Source: AG-12 sp027319585
GTDB taxonomy: Bacteria; Chloroflexota; Dormibacteria; Aeolococcales; Bog-877
DNA: 64,000 nucleotides
Assembly: GCA_027319585.1 (NCBI GenBank)
Contig: DAHVMY010000003.1
Span: forward strand, 1 to 64,000
Direction of reading: 5' to 3'
The notes under the pieces were generated by a model that saw only the letters and a list, made by a program, of their open reading frames with translations, had not been told where the DNA came from and made no database searches. Numbering within the stretch: the first letter of the stretch is position 1; each line of letters starts with the position of its first letter. A program made the translations under genes and the position numbers. Below, piece by piece: positions 23,443 through 34,680 of the stretch.

Positions 23443-24960
23443 GTGCAAGCCACCGCCATCTCGACCGACGTGACCAAGATCGACGCGGACTGCCTGATCG
23501 TGCCCTATCTTCAGGGAGAGGCCCTAGGCGAGCATGGCCGGAAGATCGATCGCGCGTTGGGTGGGGTGTGGCAGGGGATGCTGGCCGCCGGCGAGGCAAC
23601 CGGCAAGTTCCCCGAGCGCAAGCTGATGCCCAGCCTGGGCCGGCTCGCCGCACCTCGGGTGCTGTTCCTCTCCCTGGGGAGGGCCGATCAGCTCGACGGG
23701 TATCGCTTGCGCAATGCCCTGCAGTTCGCGGCCCGCGATCTGCGACCGTACTGCTCGCGAGTTGCGGTGGTGGTGGACGGCAATGTCCGCGAGGCGCTGG
23801 CGGCACCGGTGACCGGTCAGACCTCGCAATCACCAGCCCGCGCCATCGCCGAGGGCGTGGGCCTCGGCAACTACCACCTGGGAGAGTTCAAGAAGGCCGA
23901 GTCCACCGCCCAGATCACCGAAGTGCTGGTGGTCGGCCTGGGCACCGGGTCGGACCTGGCCCAGGCGCTGGCCGCTGGCGCCCGGCTGGCCGACGCGACC
24001 AATGCCACCCGGATACTGCAGTGGCGGCCCAGCAACCATCTCACCCCGACCGACTTCGTCCATGTGGCCGAGCGGGTCGCCAAGGATGGGGGTCTCAGTC
24101 TCAAGGTGATGGACCGTCCGGAAATGGAAAAGCTCGGCATGGGTGCGCTGCTGGCCGTGGCGCGCGGCTCCCACCAGCCTCCGAAGCTGATCGCACTGCG
24201 CTACCGGCCGCGCGCCTCGGACCGCAGTGGAAGGGTGCTCGCCCTGGTGGGCAAGGGAATCACCTTCGACACCGGAGGCATCTCCCTCAAGCCGAACCCG
24301 GGAATGGTGACCATGAAGTCGGACATGAGCGGGGCCGCAGCGGTCGTGCAGGCGATCAGCGTGATCGCCAAGACCGAGCCGCACATCGAGGTGATGGCGG
24401 TCGCACCGCTGACGGAGAACATGCCGGGGGGAGGTGCCACCAAGCCCGGGGACGTGGTCACGGCGATGAATGGCAAGACGATCGAGATCAACAACACCGA
24501 TGCGGAGGGGCGGTTGGTGCTGGCCGACGCGATCTGCTACGCCATCAGCCAGGGAGCCACGCATGTGGTTGATGTGGCGACCCTGACCGGGGCGGTTTCG
24601 ATCGCGCTCGGACACCCGGTCACCGCCGCCATGGGCAACAGCCCCGACCTGGTCGCCGCGGTGCGGTCCGCCGCCCTGGAGGCAGGCGAGCGGGTCTGGG
24701 AGCTGCCCCTACTTCCCGAGCACGACGTGGCTTTGACCTGCGACATCGCCGACATCAGGAACACGGCTGGGATCCCCGCCGCGGGAACCATCAACGGCGC
24801 CATCTTCATCCGCGAGTTCGTCAGCGACCACCCCTGGGTGCACCTGGACATCGCGGCCTCCTCATACCATGCCGAGCCACTGCTGACCCCCCTGGTGCCC
24901 AAGGGACCGACCGGGGTCATGACCAGGACCTTGGCCCACCTGCCGTTCCACCTCGGCTGA
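23443..24960 (+). CDS. pepA: Leucyl aminopeptidase (M17, PepA)
   Basis: A cytosolic di-metal aminopeptidase that trims N-terminal residues from peptides, usually a hexamer. The 505-aa product has the catalytic Lys/Asp stretch LVGKGITFDTGGISLKPNPG, MVTMKSDMSGAAAVV, the M17 signature NTDAEGRLVLADAI and AAGTINGAIFIREFV near the C-terminus. The N-terminal macro-like domain is present. The start GTG 23443 is well placed after AAGGAG. Full length and intact. Confidence 0.97.
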   Translation: MQATAISTDVTKIDADCLIVPYLQGEALGEHGRKIDRALGGVWQGMLAAGEATGKFPERKLMPSLGRLAAPRVLFLSLGRADQLDGYRLRNALQFAARDLRPYCSRVAVVVDGNVREALAAPVTGQTSQSPARAIAEGVGLGNYHLGEFKKAESTAQITEVLVVGLGTGSDLAQALAAGARLADATNATRILQWRPSNHLTPTDFVHVAERVAKDGGLSLKVMDRPEMEKLGMGALLAVARGSHQPPKLIALRYRPRASDRSGRVLALVGKGITFDTGGISLKPNPGMVTMKSDMSGAAAVVQAISVIAKTEPHIEVMAVAPLTENMPGGGATKPGDVVTAMNGKTIEINNTDAEGRLVLADAICYAISQGATHVVDVATLTGAVSIALGHPVTAAMGNSPDLVAAVRSAALEAGERVWELPLLPEHDVALTCDIADIRNTAGIPAAGTINGAIFIREFVSDHPWVHLDIAASSYHAEPLLTPLVPKGPTGVMTRTLAHLPFHLG

Positions 24961-24993
24961 GCTCGGCCGGACCGCGAGCTCGCTCCGCTTGGG

Positions 24994-25812
24994 TCAGGGA
25001 AGCGTCGACTCAGGGTCGCACAGCCCGAACTCCGGCCCGGCGTCAGTCTGCTGCCGCCACACCCGCCCCTGCTTTTCCAGGCGCAGGCAGTGAGCCAACA
25101 CGGTCTTGGCAGCCGCGGCCCAGACCTCCCTCGGATATTCGGAGTAGAGGTGCGGCACCAGCTGCTCCGGGCGCGCCGGGCCGCGTCCCAGGGCTGCGAG
25201 GATCTGCCCCTCTCGCTCCAGACGGTGATCGATCAGGCGGCGGACGGCCTCCTTCGGGTCGGCTATGGGGTCGCCATGCCCGGGCAGGAGCATTCGCGCC
25301 GGCAGCGAGTTGACCCTCGCCAGCGAAGTGAAGTAGTCGTCCATGTCCCCGTCCGGGGGCCAGATCACGCTGGTGGTCCCCGCCAGCACGTGGTCGCCCG
25401 TGAACAGGATGGCATCGCGAGCCGCGTAGAGGCAGATGTGGTCGGACGCGTGCCCGGGCGTGTGCACCACTGACAGCTCACAGCGTCCGGCCAGCACTCG
25501 GTCACCGTCGTGAAGGGGAAGGTCAGACAGCTGCTGGGCCCGGGTGTGGAAGAGCGCCAGCGGCGCCCCGGTCAGACGGCTTAGCTCCCGAGCTCCCTCG
25601 ACGTGGTCCTCGTGGTGATGGGTGCAGACCAAAGCGGTGATCCGCCCCATCCGCCCAGCGGTCGCCACGATCCTGCTGAGGTGCTCCATCTGGAGCGGGC
25701 CCGGGTCGATCACCACGACCTCCTCCCAGCCGTAGATCCAGGTGTTGGTGCCGGGACCCGTGAGGGGGCCGGGGTTGGCCGCTCGGACCATCTCGAACTG
25801 TCCCGATTTCAT
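24994..25812 (-). CDS. Metallo-beta-lactamase-fold hydrolase (LACTB2-like)
   Basis: A 272-aa MBL protein. Metal ligands are in ALVCTHHHEDHVEGARELSR, VVHTPGHASDHICLY, AILFTGDHVLAG and LLPGHGDPI. The C-terminal winged-helix-like extension (HRLEREGQILAALGRGP, RPEQLVPHLYSEYP) is typical of LACTB2/beta-lactamase-like protein 2, a group that includes ribonucleases and thioesterases. The start ATG 25812 (MKSGQFEMVRAANPGP) is preferred to a codon 30 nt upstream because conservation begins there. The substrate is not determined. Confidence 0.88.
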   Translation of the reverse strand: MKSGQFEMVRAANPGPLTGPGTNTWIYGWEEVVVIDPGPLQMEHLSRIVATAGRMGRITALVCTHHHEDHVEGARELSRLTGAPLALFHTRAQQLSDLPLHDGDRVLAGRCELSVVHTPGHASDHICLYAARDAILFTGDHVLAGTTSVIWPPDGDMDDYFTSLARVNSLPARMLLPGHGDPIADPKEAVRRLIDHRLEREGQILAALGRGPARPEQLVPHLYSEYPREVWAAAAKTVLAHCLRLEKQGRVWRQQTDAGPEFGLCDPESTLP

Positions 25813-26075
25813 TGACGCCCCTACTTCCCGGAGCCCAAGCACGGTCGCACCTGACCGCCGCCCCTCGACCGGCGGCGGCCCTCCGTCACCGCCCGACCGT
25901 ACGGCCGGCCCGGGCGGCTGCCGGACTCCATGGAGTCCCGGACCACATCCCGCCTCATGTCAGCTTTCCCAGATCTTCGTGCGAGCCGACATCCCCGGCG
26001 GGAGCGCGAGCCGTGGGACGCTTGTCCCCCGTGGACCGATCATCTGGGCCGGACGAGGCGGCTGATACCGGCTCC

Positions 26076-26879
26076 TCAATCCTGCGGGGGCCTCCCATCC
26101 AACCTTGAGACATCCAACCCTGGGAAATTCTCCTCGGTCACATCTCTTAGGACCGGCTGGATGGTCTCGATCGGTTCCTCCTGCGCCCGGCACAGAGCCT
26201 CGTCGACGGAGCGAGCCAGGGCCACCTGCCGCAGCACCGCCCGTGTCGGTGGCAGCAGCTGGGCAAGCCCCTCCTCGGCACTGGCCAGGGCACCTGCGGG
26301 ATCGGCCCACTGCAGCGAGACATGCTCACGCAGAGGGTCTGCCTGAGCGGTCTGGCCCGGTGGAAGAACCGTCATAAAAAAGCGGGTGTCGAAACGGCGG
26401 GGCAGGCCCTCCGGGGTGATCCAGTGGGCGCAGAACCTGAGCGATCGCACGTCGGGTTTCAGCCCGTGAGCGGCCATTTCGCTCCGGAAGATCGCGGCGC
26501 CCCCGGCGCGCAGGCGATGGCGGATCTCGATCATGCCGCTCCAGTCGGCGTCGGTCAGCGGCGCGCCATCGTCGCGGCGCGCCAGCAGGATGCCGGATTC
26601 CTCGAAGGTCTCGCGGATTCCGGCGATCCGGATGGCCAGCGGAGCGCGCGGATCGAAGCCCGCGTCGTCGGGAAGCTGACTCAAGGCCGCCCACGCGGGA
26701 TCCCTATCGGCCTCGTCCACTGACCCGCCGGGGAACACCAGGCTACCGGGGGCGAAACTGGCGTGCGCGGGGCGCTCCAGGAGCAGGACCGTCGGCGCCT
26801 GGCCGGCCCCGGCGGGGTCCCCCAGCAGAACCACGGTGGCCGCGTCCCGGACCCTGGCAACCGATGCCTGCCCCGTCAC
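26076..26879 (-). CDS. Nudix hydrolase (NUDT19-like)
   Basis: A 267-aa Nudix protein. GSLVFPGGSVDEADRD is the entry to the Nudix box and IAGIRETFEESGILLARRD holds the REtxEExG core, with the long insertion between the two that is typical of NUDT7/NUDT19-type CoA or acyl-CoA diphosphatases. WITPEGLPRRFDTRFFMTVL also matches that group. CoA-ester hydrolysis is an inference from the family. The gene begins 1 nt after the stop of an unrecognised gene, forming a two-gene unit. Confidence 0.88.
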   Translation of the reverse strand: MTGQASVARVRDAATVVLLGDPAGAGQAPTVLLLERPAHASFAPGSLVFPGGSVDEADRDPAWAALSQLPDDAGFDPRAPLAIRIAGIRETFEESGILLARRDDGAPLTDADWSGMIEIRHRLRAGGAAIFRSEMAAHGLKPDVRSLRFCAHWITPEGLPRRFDTRFFMTVLPPGQTAQADPLREHVSLQWADPAGALASAEEGLAQLLPPTRAVLRQVALARSVDEALCRAQEEPIETIQPVLRDVTEENFPGLDVSRLDGRPPQD

Positions 26880-26880
26880 C

Positions 26881-27432
26881 TCAGAGCGGCGTGGATCCGC
26901 GCTCGGAGAAGCTTAGGATCTGGCGAGGGTGCACCAGGGCGAACGGGCGTTGGACCGTGACCCGCTCATGAGTGAGCGCGGGCAACCACACGGCGTTCAA
27001 ATTGCGCACGGCGAGGAAGTCGTCGACGCTGCGCTCGAGGGTCTCGCGCAGGCTGAGCCGCGGCTCCAGGAAAACCTCACAGACCAAGGAGAAGGTGTCG
27101 ATGGTCAGGGCCACCTGGTGCGCCACCTTCTGCTCCATCAGCGCGCGCCGTCCGCCCAGGTCGGGGGTGGCTCCGCCAGTTGGGGCGATTATGAGGATGG
27201 ATCGCTTCGACACCATCGCGGACTCTTCCACGGTGCTGATGACGGGATATGTGCTCGCCAGCGGGTCCAGGGTCAGCTGGCGCACCTCCAGGTACTCGGT
27301 CATCCGATTGACCACATCCGTCAAGCGCAGCGGCGGCACCACCTCGATCTCGCCGGACAGTTTCAGGAAGGAGCTGAAGAGTTCTATCCGCTCCCAGTTC
27401 TCCACGACGCCGCAGTATACGAGAGTGATCAC
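26881..27432 (-). CDS. Unrecognised conserved-looking protein upstream of the Nudix gene
   Basis: A 183-aa product from GTG 27432. It has a regular alpha/beta pattern (ITLVYCGVVENWERIELFSS, LKLSGEIEVVPPLRLTD, AMVSKRSILIIAPTGGATPD) and a C-terminal DFLAVRNLNAVWLPALTHER, RPFALVHPRQILSFSE. No signal peptide, transmembrane segment or known catalytic motif is seen. Coding is credible because composition is balanced and it is tightly coupled to the Nudix hydrolase. I do not recognise the family. Confidence 0.6.
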   Translation of the reverse strand: MITLVYCGVVENWERIELFSSFLKLSGEIEVVPPLRLTDVVNRMTEYLEVRQLTLDPLASTYPVISTVEESAMVSKRSILIIAPTGGATPDLGGRRALMEQKVAHQVALTIDTFSLVCEVFLEPRLSLRETLERSVDDFLAVRNLNAVWLPALTHERVTVQRPFALVHPRQILSFSERGSTPL

Positions 27433-27470
27433 CGTCTCAGCACCACTTTTGGACGCCCCGCTGGAGGCGC

Positions 27471-28328
27471 ATGGGCGTGGCTGAGCGCGCAGTTGATGCT
27501 CGCCGGCTCAACTGGCGTCTGACCGCTGCGGGTCTCGCCTACCACGCGCACGGCTTCAGCCGCGTGCGCAGCACGCAGGAGCTGGCCCTGGCGGCGGCGG
27601 CGGTGGGAGTCGACGAGGGGGCGGTCTTCCTGGCGGATGTGCAGGCGGAGGGCCGCGGTCGAGCGGGTCGGCGGTGGCTCGCCCCACCCGCGACCGCGGT
27701 GATGTTCTCGGCGGTCCTGCGCCCCCCGCGAGCGCTCGTGCGCGAAGGCAGCCTCGGGCTGGCGGTGGGGCTGGCGGTTGCTGAGGGCATCGAGAGGGCC
27801 GGTGGCCCCGCAACGGAGCTCAAGTGGCCCAACGACTGCCTGATCCAGGGGCGCAAGGTGGCGGGGGTCCTGGTGGAGGTGCCGGACGGGTTGACTGCCC
27901 CGGCTGCGGTGGTCGGGATCGGCTGCAACGTCGCCTGGCGGGCACTGGCTCCCTCCCAGCGCCCCCCGGGCGCGGGCACCGCGTTGGACCTCGAGGGGCC
28001 GGCCCTGGACTTTGGGGATGTCGCCTTCCAGCTCATCTCCAGCCTCGATCGGAGGTACCGCCAATGGCGTGAGGGCGGATTCGCCAGCATGGCGGAGGAC
28101 TGGGGGCGGCGGCTGGTCTGGGTGGGACGATCCGTGGAGGTGGACGTGGGTGGCCTCCTGGTCAAGGGGCAGCTTGTCGGTGTGGATCCGGAGGGTCGGC
28201 TAAGACTGCGGACAGGCACCGGCGAGACCCTCATCCCGGCCGGGGATCTGGGCCTGGGGGAGGGAGGCTCGGTCCGGACTCCCAGCCGGCACTCCCCGCC
28301 TGGCAGCGCATGTCAGGAGCTGCAGTGA
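27471..28328 (+). CDS. birA: Biotin-[acetyl-CoA-carboxylase] ligase (monofunctional BirA)
   Basis: Joins biotin to the carrier lysine of biotin-dependent carboxylases through biotinyl-AMP. Key elements: VRSTQELALAA, the biotin-binding loop AEGRGRAGRRWLAPPA, catalytic KWPNDCLIQGRKVAGVLVEV and VVGIGCNVAWRALAPSQRPP. There is no N-terminal HTH, so this is the non-regulatory type I enzyme. The C-terminal SH3-like domain (VEVDVGGLLVKGQLVGVDPE) is present. The start is given as ATG 27471; the N-terminal residues are poorly conserved and a later start is possible. Confidence 0.92.
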   Translation: MGVAERAVDARRLNWRLTAAGLAYHAHGFSRVRSTQELALAAAAVGVDEGAVFLADVQAEGRGRAGRRWLAPPATAVMFSAVLRPPRALVREGSLGLAVGLAVAEGIERAGGPATELKWPNDCLIQGRKVAGVLVEVPDGLTAPAAVVGIGCNVAWRALAPSQRPPGAGTALDLEGPALDFGDVAFQLISSLDRRYRQWREGGFASMAEDWGRRLVWVGRSVEVDVGGLLVKGQLVGVDPEGRLRLRTGTGETLIPAGDLGLGEGGSVRTPSRHSPPGSACQELQ

Positions 28329-28515
28329 CGCCGCCGACCACGGTGGAACCGCCCGCAGCCTGCCGGAATCCTGCCGGCTTCAGGGCCCAGCCGGGTTTGC
28401 CCCCAGGTCTGGCCTTGTATTGACGATTCCAGTTGGGCGGCCTACGATGGACCCAGCCTGCGGGGATACCGGTCCAGGCAGGCATGACGTCAGCCGCCCA
28501 TTGACTCCATAGGGA
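28329..28515. other. Intergenic spacer, no gene seen
   Basis: GC-rich spacer between birA and the small acidic-tailed protein; no strong promoter or terminator recognised on reading. Confidence 0.45.
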
Positions 28516-28839
28516 ATGACCTTGCCCACCATTGCCGAAACGTCGCACGAGATCTCCAAGCTCTACGAGGTTGACCACATCTCGCGCCAGGAGCGCAATG
28601 CTCGTCGCAACAAGATCCTGTTCGTGGACCGCCTGCTCAACGAACTCGAACAGCTGAACATCGCGGACGAAGTGACGGTTCCGGTCGCCCTCCGCACCCA
28701 GTGCCGCAAGCTGCTGACCCGGGAGGGACATGTCCTCAGTCACCGGCGGGCGGAGGACGTGACCATCGCCGAGTGGATGGACGCTCTCTACGACGTCCAG
28801 GACGGCCTGATGTTCACGATCGGCGACGAGGACGAGTAG
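28516..28839 (+). CDS. Small alpha-helical hypothetical protein
   Basis: A 107-aa charged, mostly helical protein: ETSHEISKLYEVDHISRQER, NARRNKILFVDRLLNELEQL, and an acidic end TIGDEDE. It has no membrane segment, no cysteines apart from CRKLL, and no recognised motif. The start ATG 28516 is the first in frame; no clear ribosome-binding site. Balanced composition and AT-richer codons than the shadow frames make it a credible gene. It lies just upstream of tRNA-Arg. Confidence 0.6.
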   Translation: MTLPTIAETSHEISKLYEVDHISRQERNARRNKILFVDRLLNELEQLNIADEVTVPVALRTQCRKLLTREGHVLSHRRAEDVTIAEWMDALYDVQDGLMFTIGDEDE

Positions 28840-28903
28840 GCTGGTCCTGGGCGTGAGGGTGGGCAACCGCTTCCAATCGGCCTCCATCCTCTAGTCGCCC
28901 CTC

Positions 28904-28975
<72 letters not shown>

Positions 28976-29073
28976 CGGGCGCCCGCCCGAGCGGCTGGAG
29001 CCGGTTCGGGAACTTCGGTCTCGACGCGGCAGCGCCCAGGCGGATTCGTCCCGCACGGAGTGACCCACGACCG

Positions 29074-29079
29074 TAGACT
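29074..29079 (+). promoter_or_regulatory. -10 box TAGACT for leaderless O-methyltransferase mRNA
   Basis: TAGACT ends 6 nt before GTG 29086; no Shine-Dalgarno between. Confidence 0.5.
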
Positions 29080-29085
29080 CTCTCC

Positions 29086-29760
29086 GTGCATGACGCGATC
29101 TGGGACGCGGTCGACCGTTACCTCGCCGCGACCGTGGTCGGCTCCGACGCGGTCCTCGACGAGGCGCTGAGGCTTTCCAAGGAGGCCGGCCTTCCCCAGA
29201 TTGCGGTCTCGCCCGCGCAGGGAAAGCTGCTGCAGATCATCGCGCTGGCCACCGGCGCCCGGCGAATCCTGGAGATTGGGACGCTCGGCGGGTACAGCAC
29301 CATCTGGCTCGGTCGCGCGCTCCCGCCCGGCGGCACCCTGGTCACCATCGAGGTCGAACCGGCGCACGCGGAGGTGGCGTGGGCGAATCTGGAGCGAGCA
29401 GGCCTCACCGAGGTGGTCCACCTCCGGCTCGGTCCCGCGCTGCAGGTGTTGCCGCAGCTGGAGGCGGAGCAGGCTGATCCCTTCGACATGGTCTTCATAG
29501 ATGCCGACAAGCCGTCCAACCCGGAGTACCTCTCCTGGGCCTTTCGGCTCACCAGACCCGGCAGCACGATCATCGTGGACAACGTCGTGCGCGATGGCTC
29601 CGTGCTCGACGAGTCTGGCACCGACGCTGCGGTCATCGGCACGCGCATGATGCTCCAGACGATGGGCTCGGATCCTCGCCTGTCCGCGACCGCAATCCAG
29701 ACCGTAGGGGTCAAGGGCTACGACGGCCTGGCGATCGCCGTGGTCCGGGGTGCCCCGTAG
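29086..29760 (+). CDS. Class I O-methyltransferase (family 3, COMT/CCoAOMT-like)
   Basis: A 224-aa enzyme. GKLLQIIALATGARRILEIG holds motif I together with TLGGYSTIWLGRALPPGG. TIEVEPAHAEVAWANLERAG, FDMVFIDADKPSNPEYLSWA (metal-binding Asp) and GSTIIVDNVVRDGSVLDESG are hallmarks of the divalent-metal-dependent catechol/caffeoyl-CoA O-methyltransferase group. The substrate in bacteria is often a phenolic or sugar; not determinable here. The start GTG 29086 is supported by the TANNNT box. Confidence 0.92.
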   Translation: MHDAIWDAVDRYLAATVVGSDAVLDEALRLSKEAGLPQIAVSPAQGKLLQIIALATGARRILEIGTLGGYSTIWLGRALPPGGTLVTIEVEPAHAEVAWANLERAGLTEVVHLRLGPALQVLPQLEAEQADPFDMVFIDADKPSNPEYLSWAFRLTRPGSTIIVDNVVRDGSVLDESGTDAAVIGTRMMLQTMGSDPRLSATAIQTVGVKGYDGLAIAVVRGAP

Positions 29761-29880
29761 GAGGTCAGGGGGAGCCGGACGGTTCGCCGAGCCCGCTCCG
29801 GCGGTTCACGGCACGGCCAGGGCACCGGGTTGTCCGTTCCTGACCAGCTACCGCAGTCTCCGATCTCCAAAATCAACGAC

Positions 29881-30780
29881 ATGACCAAGCGGGGGTGGCT
29901 GCTGTTCGCCGCCATGTCGATCATATGGGGGCTTCCCTACCTCTTGATCCGCGTGTCCGTGGAGAGTGTCTCCCCGGTCTTCCTGGTCTTCAGCCGCACG
30001 GCGGTGGGTGCCGTGCTGCTGCTGCCGATCGCCCTGGCTCGAGGCCAGGTAACCCCGGTGTTCCGGCGCTGGCGGCCCCTGCTCGCGTACACCGCGATCG
30101 AGATCGCCTTGCCGTGGGTGCTGCTCTCCGAGGCGGAAACTCGGATCAGCAGCTCACTCTCTGGCCTGCTGGTGGCGGCCGTGCCGCTGGTGGGGACCGT
30201 GATCGTGTCCCTCTTGGGCCGGCGGGAGGCCCTGGGGCGGGCCCAGCTCCTAGGACTCGTGATCGGGCTCGTCGGGGTGGTGGCGGTCCTCGGGTTCGAT
30301 CTACGGACCATGACTGTGGCGGCGGGACTGGAGATGGCGGTGGTGATCGTGTGCTACGCGATGGGGCCGCAGATCCTCGCTAGACGGTTGGCCGACCTTC
30401 CCGGCCTGGGGGTGGTGGCCTGCTCCCTGGGCCTCTGCGCCCTGGGTTATCTGCCCTTCGCGCTGCTCACCGCTCCCAGCGCTGTCCCCCGGGCTACGGC
30501 GCTGGCCTCGATTCTGCTGCTCGGGGTGGTCTGCACCGCCACCGCGTTCATCCTCTTCTTCCAGCTGATCGCGGAGATCGGCCCGATCCGGGCCACCGTC
30601 ATCACGTATGTGAACCCGGCGGTCGCGGTCCTCCTCGGAGTCGCCATCCTGCACGAGCGCTTCACCGCCGGAATCGGGCTGGGGTTCGCCCTGATCCTCC
30701 TGGGGTCGGTGTTGGCCAATCGGATCCGGGTGAAGGGGGCACCTCCTCCCCTGGTCCAGGTGGCCCCTGCCGAGCCCTGA
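29881..30780 (+). CDS. EamA/DMT-family transporter
   Basis: About 299 aa from ATG 29881 with ten hydrophobic helices in two EamA halves: GWLLFAAMSIIWGLPYLLIR ... VSVESVSPVFLVFSRTAVGA, and the second half beginning near AGLEMAVVIVCYAMGPQILA. ITYVNPAVAVLLGVAILHER is the conserved end of EamA repeats. It probably exports an amino acid or metabolite; the substrate is unknown. The upstream longer frame (29830) is not preferred because conservation begins at MTKRGW. Confidence 0.9.
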   Translation: MTKRGWLLFAAMSIIWGLPYLLIRVSVESVSPVFLVFSRTAVGAVLLLPIALARGQVTPVFRRWRPLLAYTAIEIALPWVLLSEAETRISSSLSGLLVAAVPLVGTVIVSLLGRREALGRAQLLGLVIGLVGVVAVLGFDLRTMTVAAGLEMAVVIVCYAMGPQILARRLADLPGLGVVACSLGLCALGYLPFALLTAPSAVPRATALASILLLGVVCTATAFILFFQLIAEIGPIRATVITYVNPAVAVLLGVAILHERFTAGIGLGFALILLGSVLANRIRVKGAPPPLVQVAPAEP

Positions 30781-30792
30781 TGGCGGTTCGAA

Positions 30793-31830
30793 TCAGGCGC
30801 AGGCGGTGGCGATGGGGCGCCAATCCTCCGGGACCATCGCCAGAAACCCCGGCAGATCCCGGGCAGGGAGCCCCGCCTCCGTTAGCGAGGTCGGCAAACC
30901 CAGATCTTGTATGAAGGCCCGACAGGCCCTTCCGACCAGCTCCGGGCCGGCGACCTCGAATGCGTCCTGCAGCACCGCCACCGAACTGGGGTCGGTCGCC
31001 GCCATGTGGTCGATGGTGGCGGGCAGGAAGACGCACGAGGTGATCCCATGGCCGATTGAGAAGGTCGCCCCCAGCAGCCGCCCCAGGTGATGGCTCGGTC
31101 CCATGGTGTTGCCCGCCAGACCGAGCGCTGCCCACCATGCCGCGACCTGCGCTCGCTCCCGCACCGCCAAGTCATCCGGTCGCCGCCGGCTCTCGGGCAG
31201 GCTGTGCCGGAGCCCCCGGATGGCCTCCAGCGCCAGCAGCCGGGTGAGTGGGTCCCGCTCAGGGGCCCAGATGGTCTCCACGGCGTGGTCAAGGGCACGG
31301 ATCCCCGTGGACAGCCACAGACGCGGCGGCGTCGGCAGCGTGACCTCGGGATCGAGGATGACCCGCTGGGGAGCGGCCGAAGGATCCGTCAGGCCGCGCT
31401 TGCGGCGGGTGGCCTCGTCGGTGAGCCCGGCGGAGGCGGTGAACTCCGCCCCGGACAGGGTGGTGGGGACCGCCACGTGCTGGACGTGCTCCGGCAGGCG
31501 CCGGTGGATCGCGGCCTTGCAACCGTCGATCACGCTGCCGCCGCCGAAACTCACCACCCCGTCCGCGGACGTCTGCCCGAGGAGCTCCGCCAGCTCATCC
31601 ACCGCGGTCTCGGGGGTGTGCTCCCGGATCCCCGCGAAGGTCGCCTGATGCCGACCCTCCAGCAGCTCCTCGGCGGACCGGACCAAGGGGGTGGAGCTCG
31701 CCAGGGTGGCGCTGGTCACGAGCACCACCCTGCTCATCTCGGCGCGGTCCACCTCCGCTCGGAGCTCGCGCAGCGCTCCCATGCCTTGCAGCACCCGCCT
31801 CGACGGCGAGCTCTGGTGCAGGGCTATCAC
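30793..31830 (-). CDS. Iron-containing alcohol dehydrogenase, maleylacetate-reductase-like
   Basis: A 345-aa group III dehydrogenase. NAD(P) binding is shown by VSFGGGSVIDGCKAAIHRRL and VPTTLSGAEFTASAGLTDEA. Iron ligands are Asp/His in GIRALDHAVETIWAPE, then His in GPSHHLGRLLGATFSIGHGI. Length and the TTLSGAE stretch match maleylacetate reductases of aromatic-ring degradation better than glycerol or butanol dehydrogenases. No ring-cleavage dioxygenase or other pathway gene is adjacent, so the substrate is unsettled. It starts 4 nt after the aconitase stop, implying a shared transcript. Confidence 0.86.
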   Translation of the reverse strand: MIALHQSSPSRRVLQGMGALRELRAEVDRAEMSRVVLVTSATLASSTPLVRSAEELLEGRHQATFAGIREHTPETAVDELAELLGQTSADGVVSFGGGSVIDGCKAAIHRRLPEHVQHVAVPTTLSGAEFTASAGLTDEATRRKRGLTDPSAAPQRVILDPEVTLPTPPRLWLSTGIRALDHAVETIWAPERDPLTRLLALEAIRGLRHSLPESRRRPDDLAVRERAQVAAWWAALGLAGNTMGPSHHLGRLLGATFSIGHGITSCVFLPATIDHMAATDPSSVAVLQDAFEVAGPELVGRACRAFIQDLGLPTSLTEAGLPARDLPGFLAMVPEDWRPIATACA

Positions 31831-31834
31831 CAGC

Positions 31835-34498
<2,664 letters not shown>

Positions 34499-34680
34499 GC
34501 ACATCCCCCTTGGGCCTTCCCCCGGTGAATACGAGTCCATCTTAGCCCCGTCACGGCGGCGCCTCGGAGGCCCAAATCAGGATTGACAGTGAGATCGACG
34601 CTTGGGCATACTCCCTCGAGCGGCTCGTGGAGGGCATTTGATCCGCCATCAGGATCACCCGGTCCGTCTGGGAGGAAAGG
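34499..34680. promoter_or_regulatory. Divergent promoter region between acnA and coxB
   Basis: The 182-bp spacer must contain promoters for both aconitase and the oxidase operon. The coxB start TTG 34681 is preceded by GGAGGAAAGG. I see no clear -35/-10 pair that I would assign. Confidence 0.4.
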
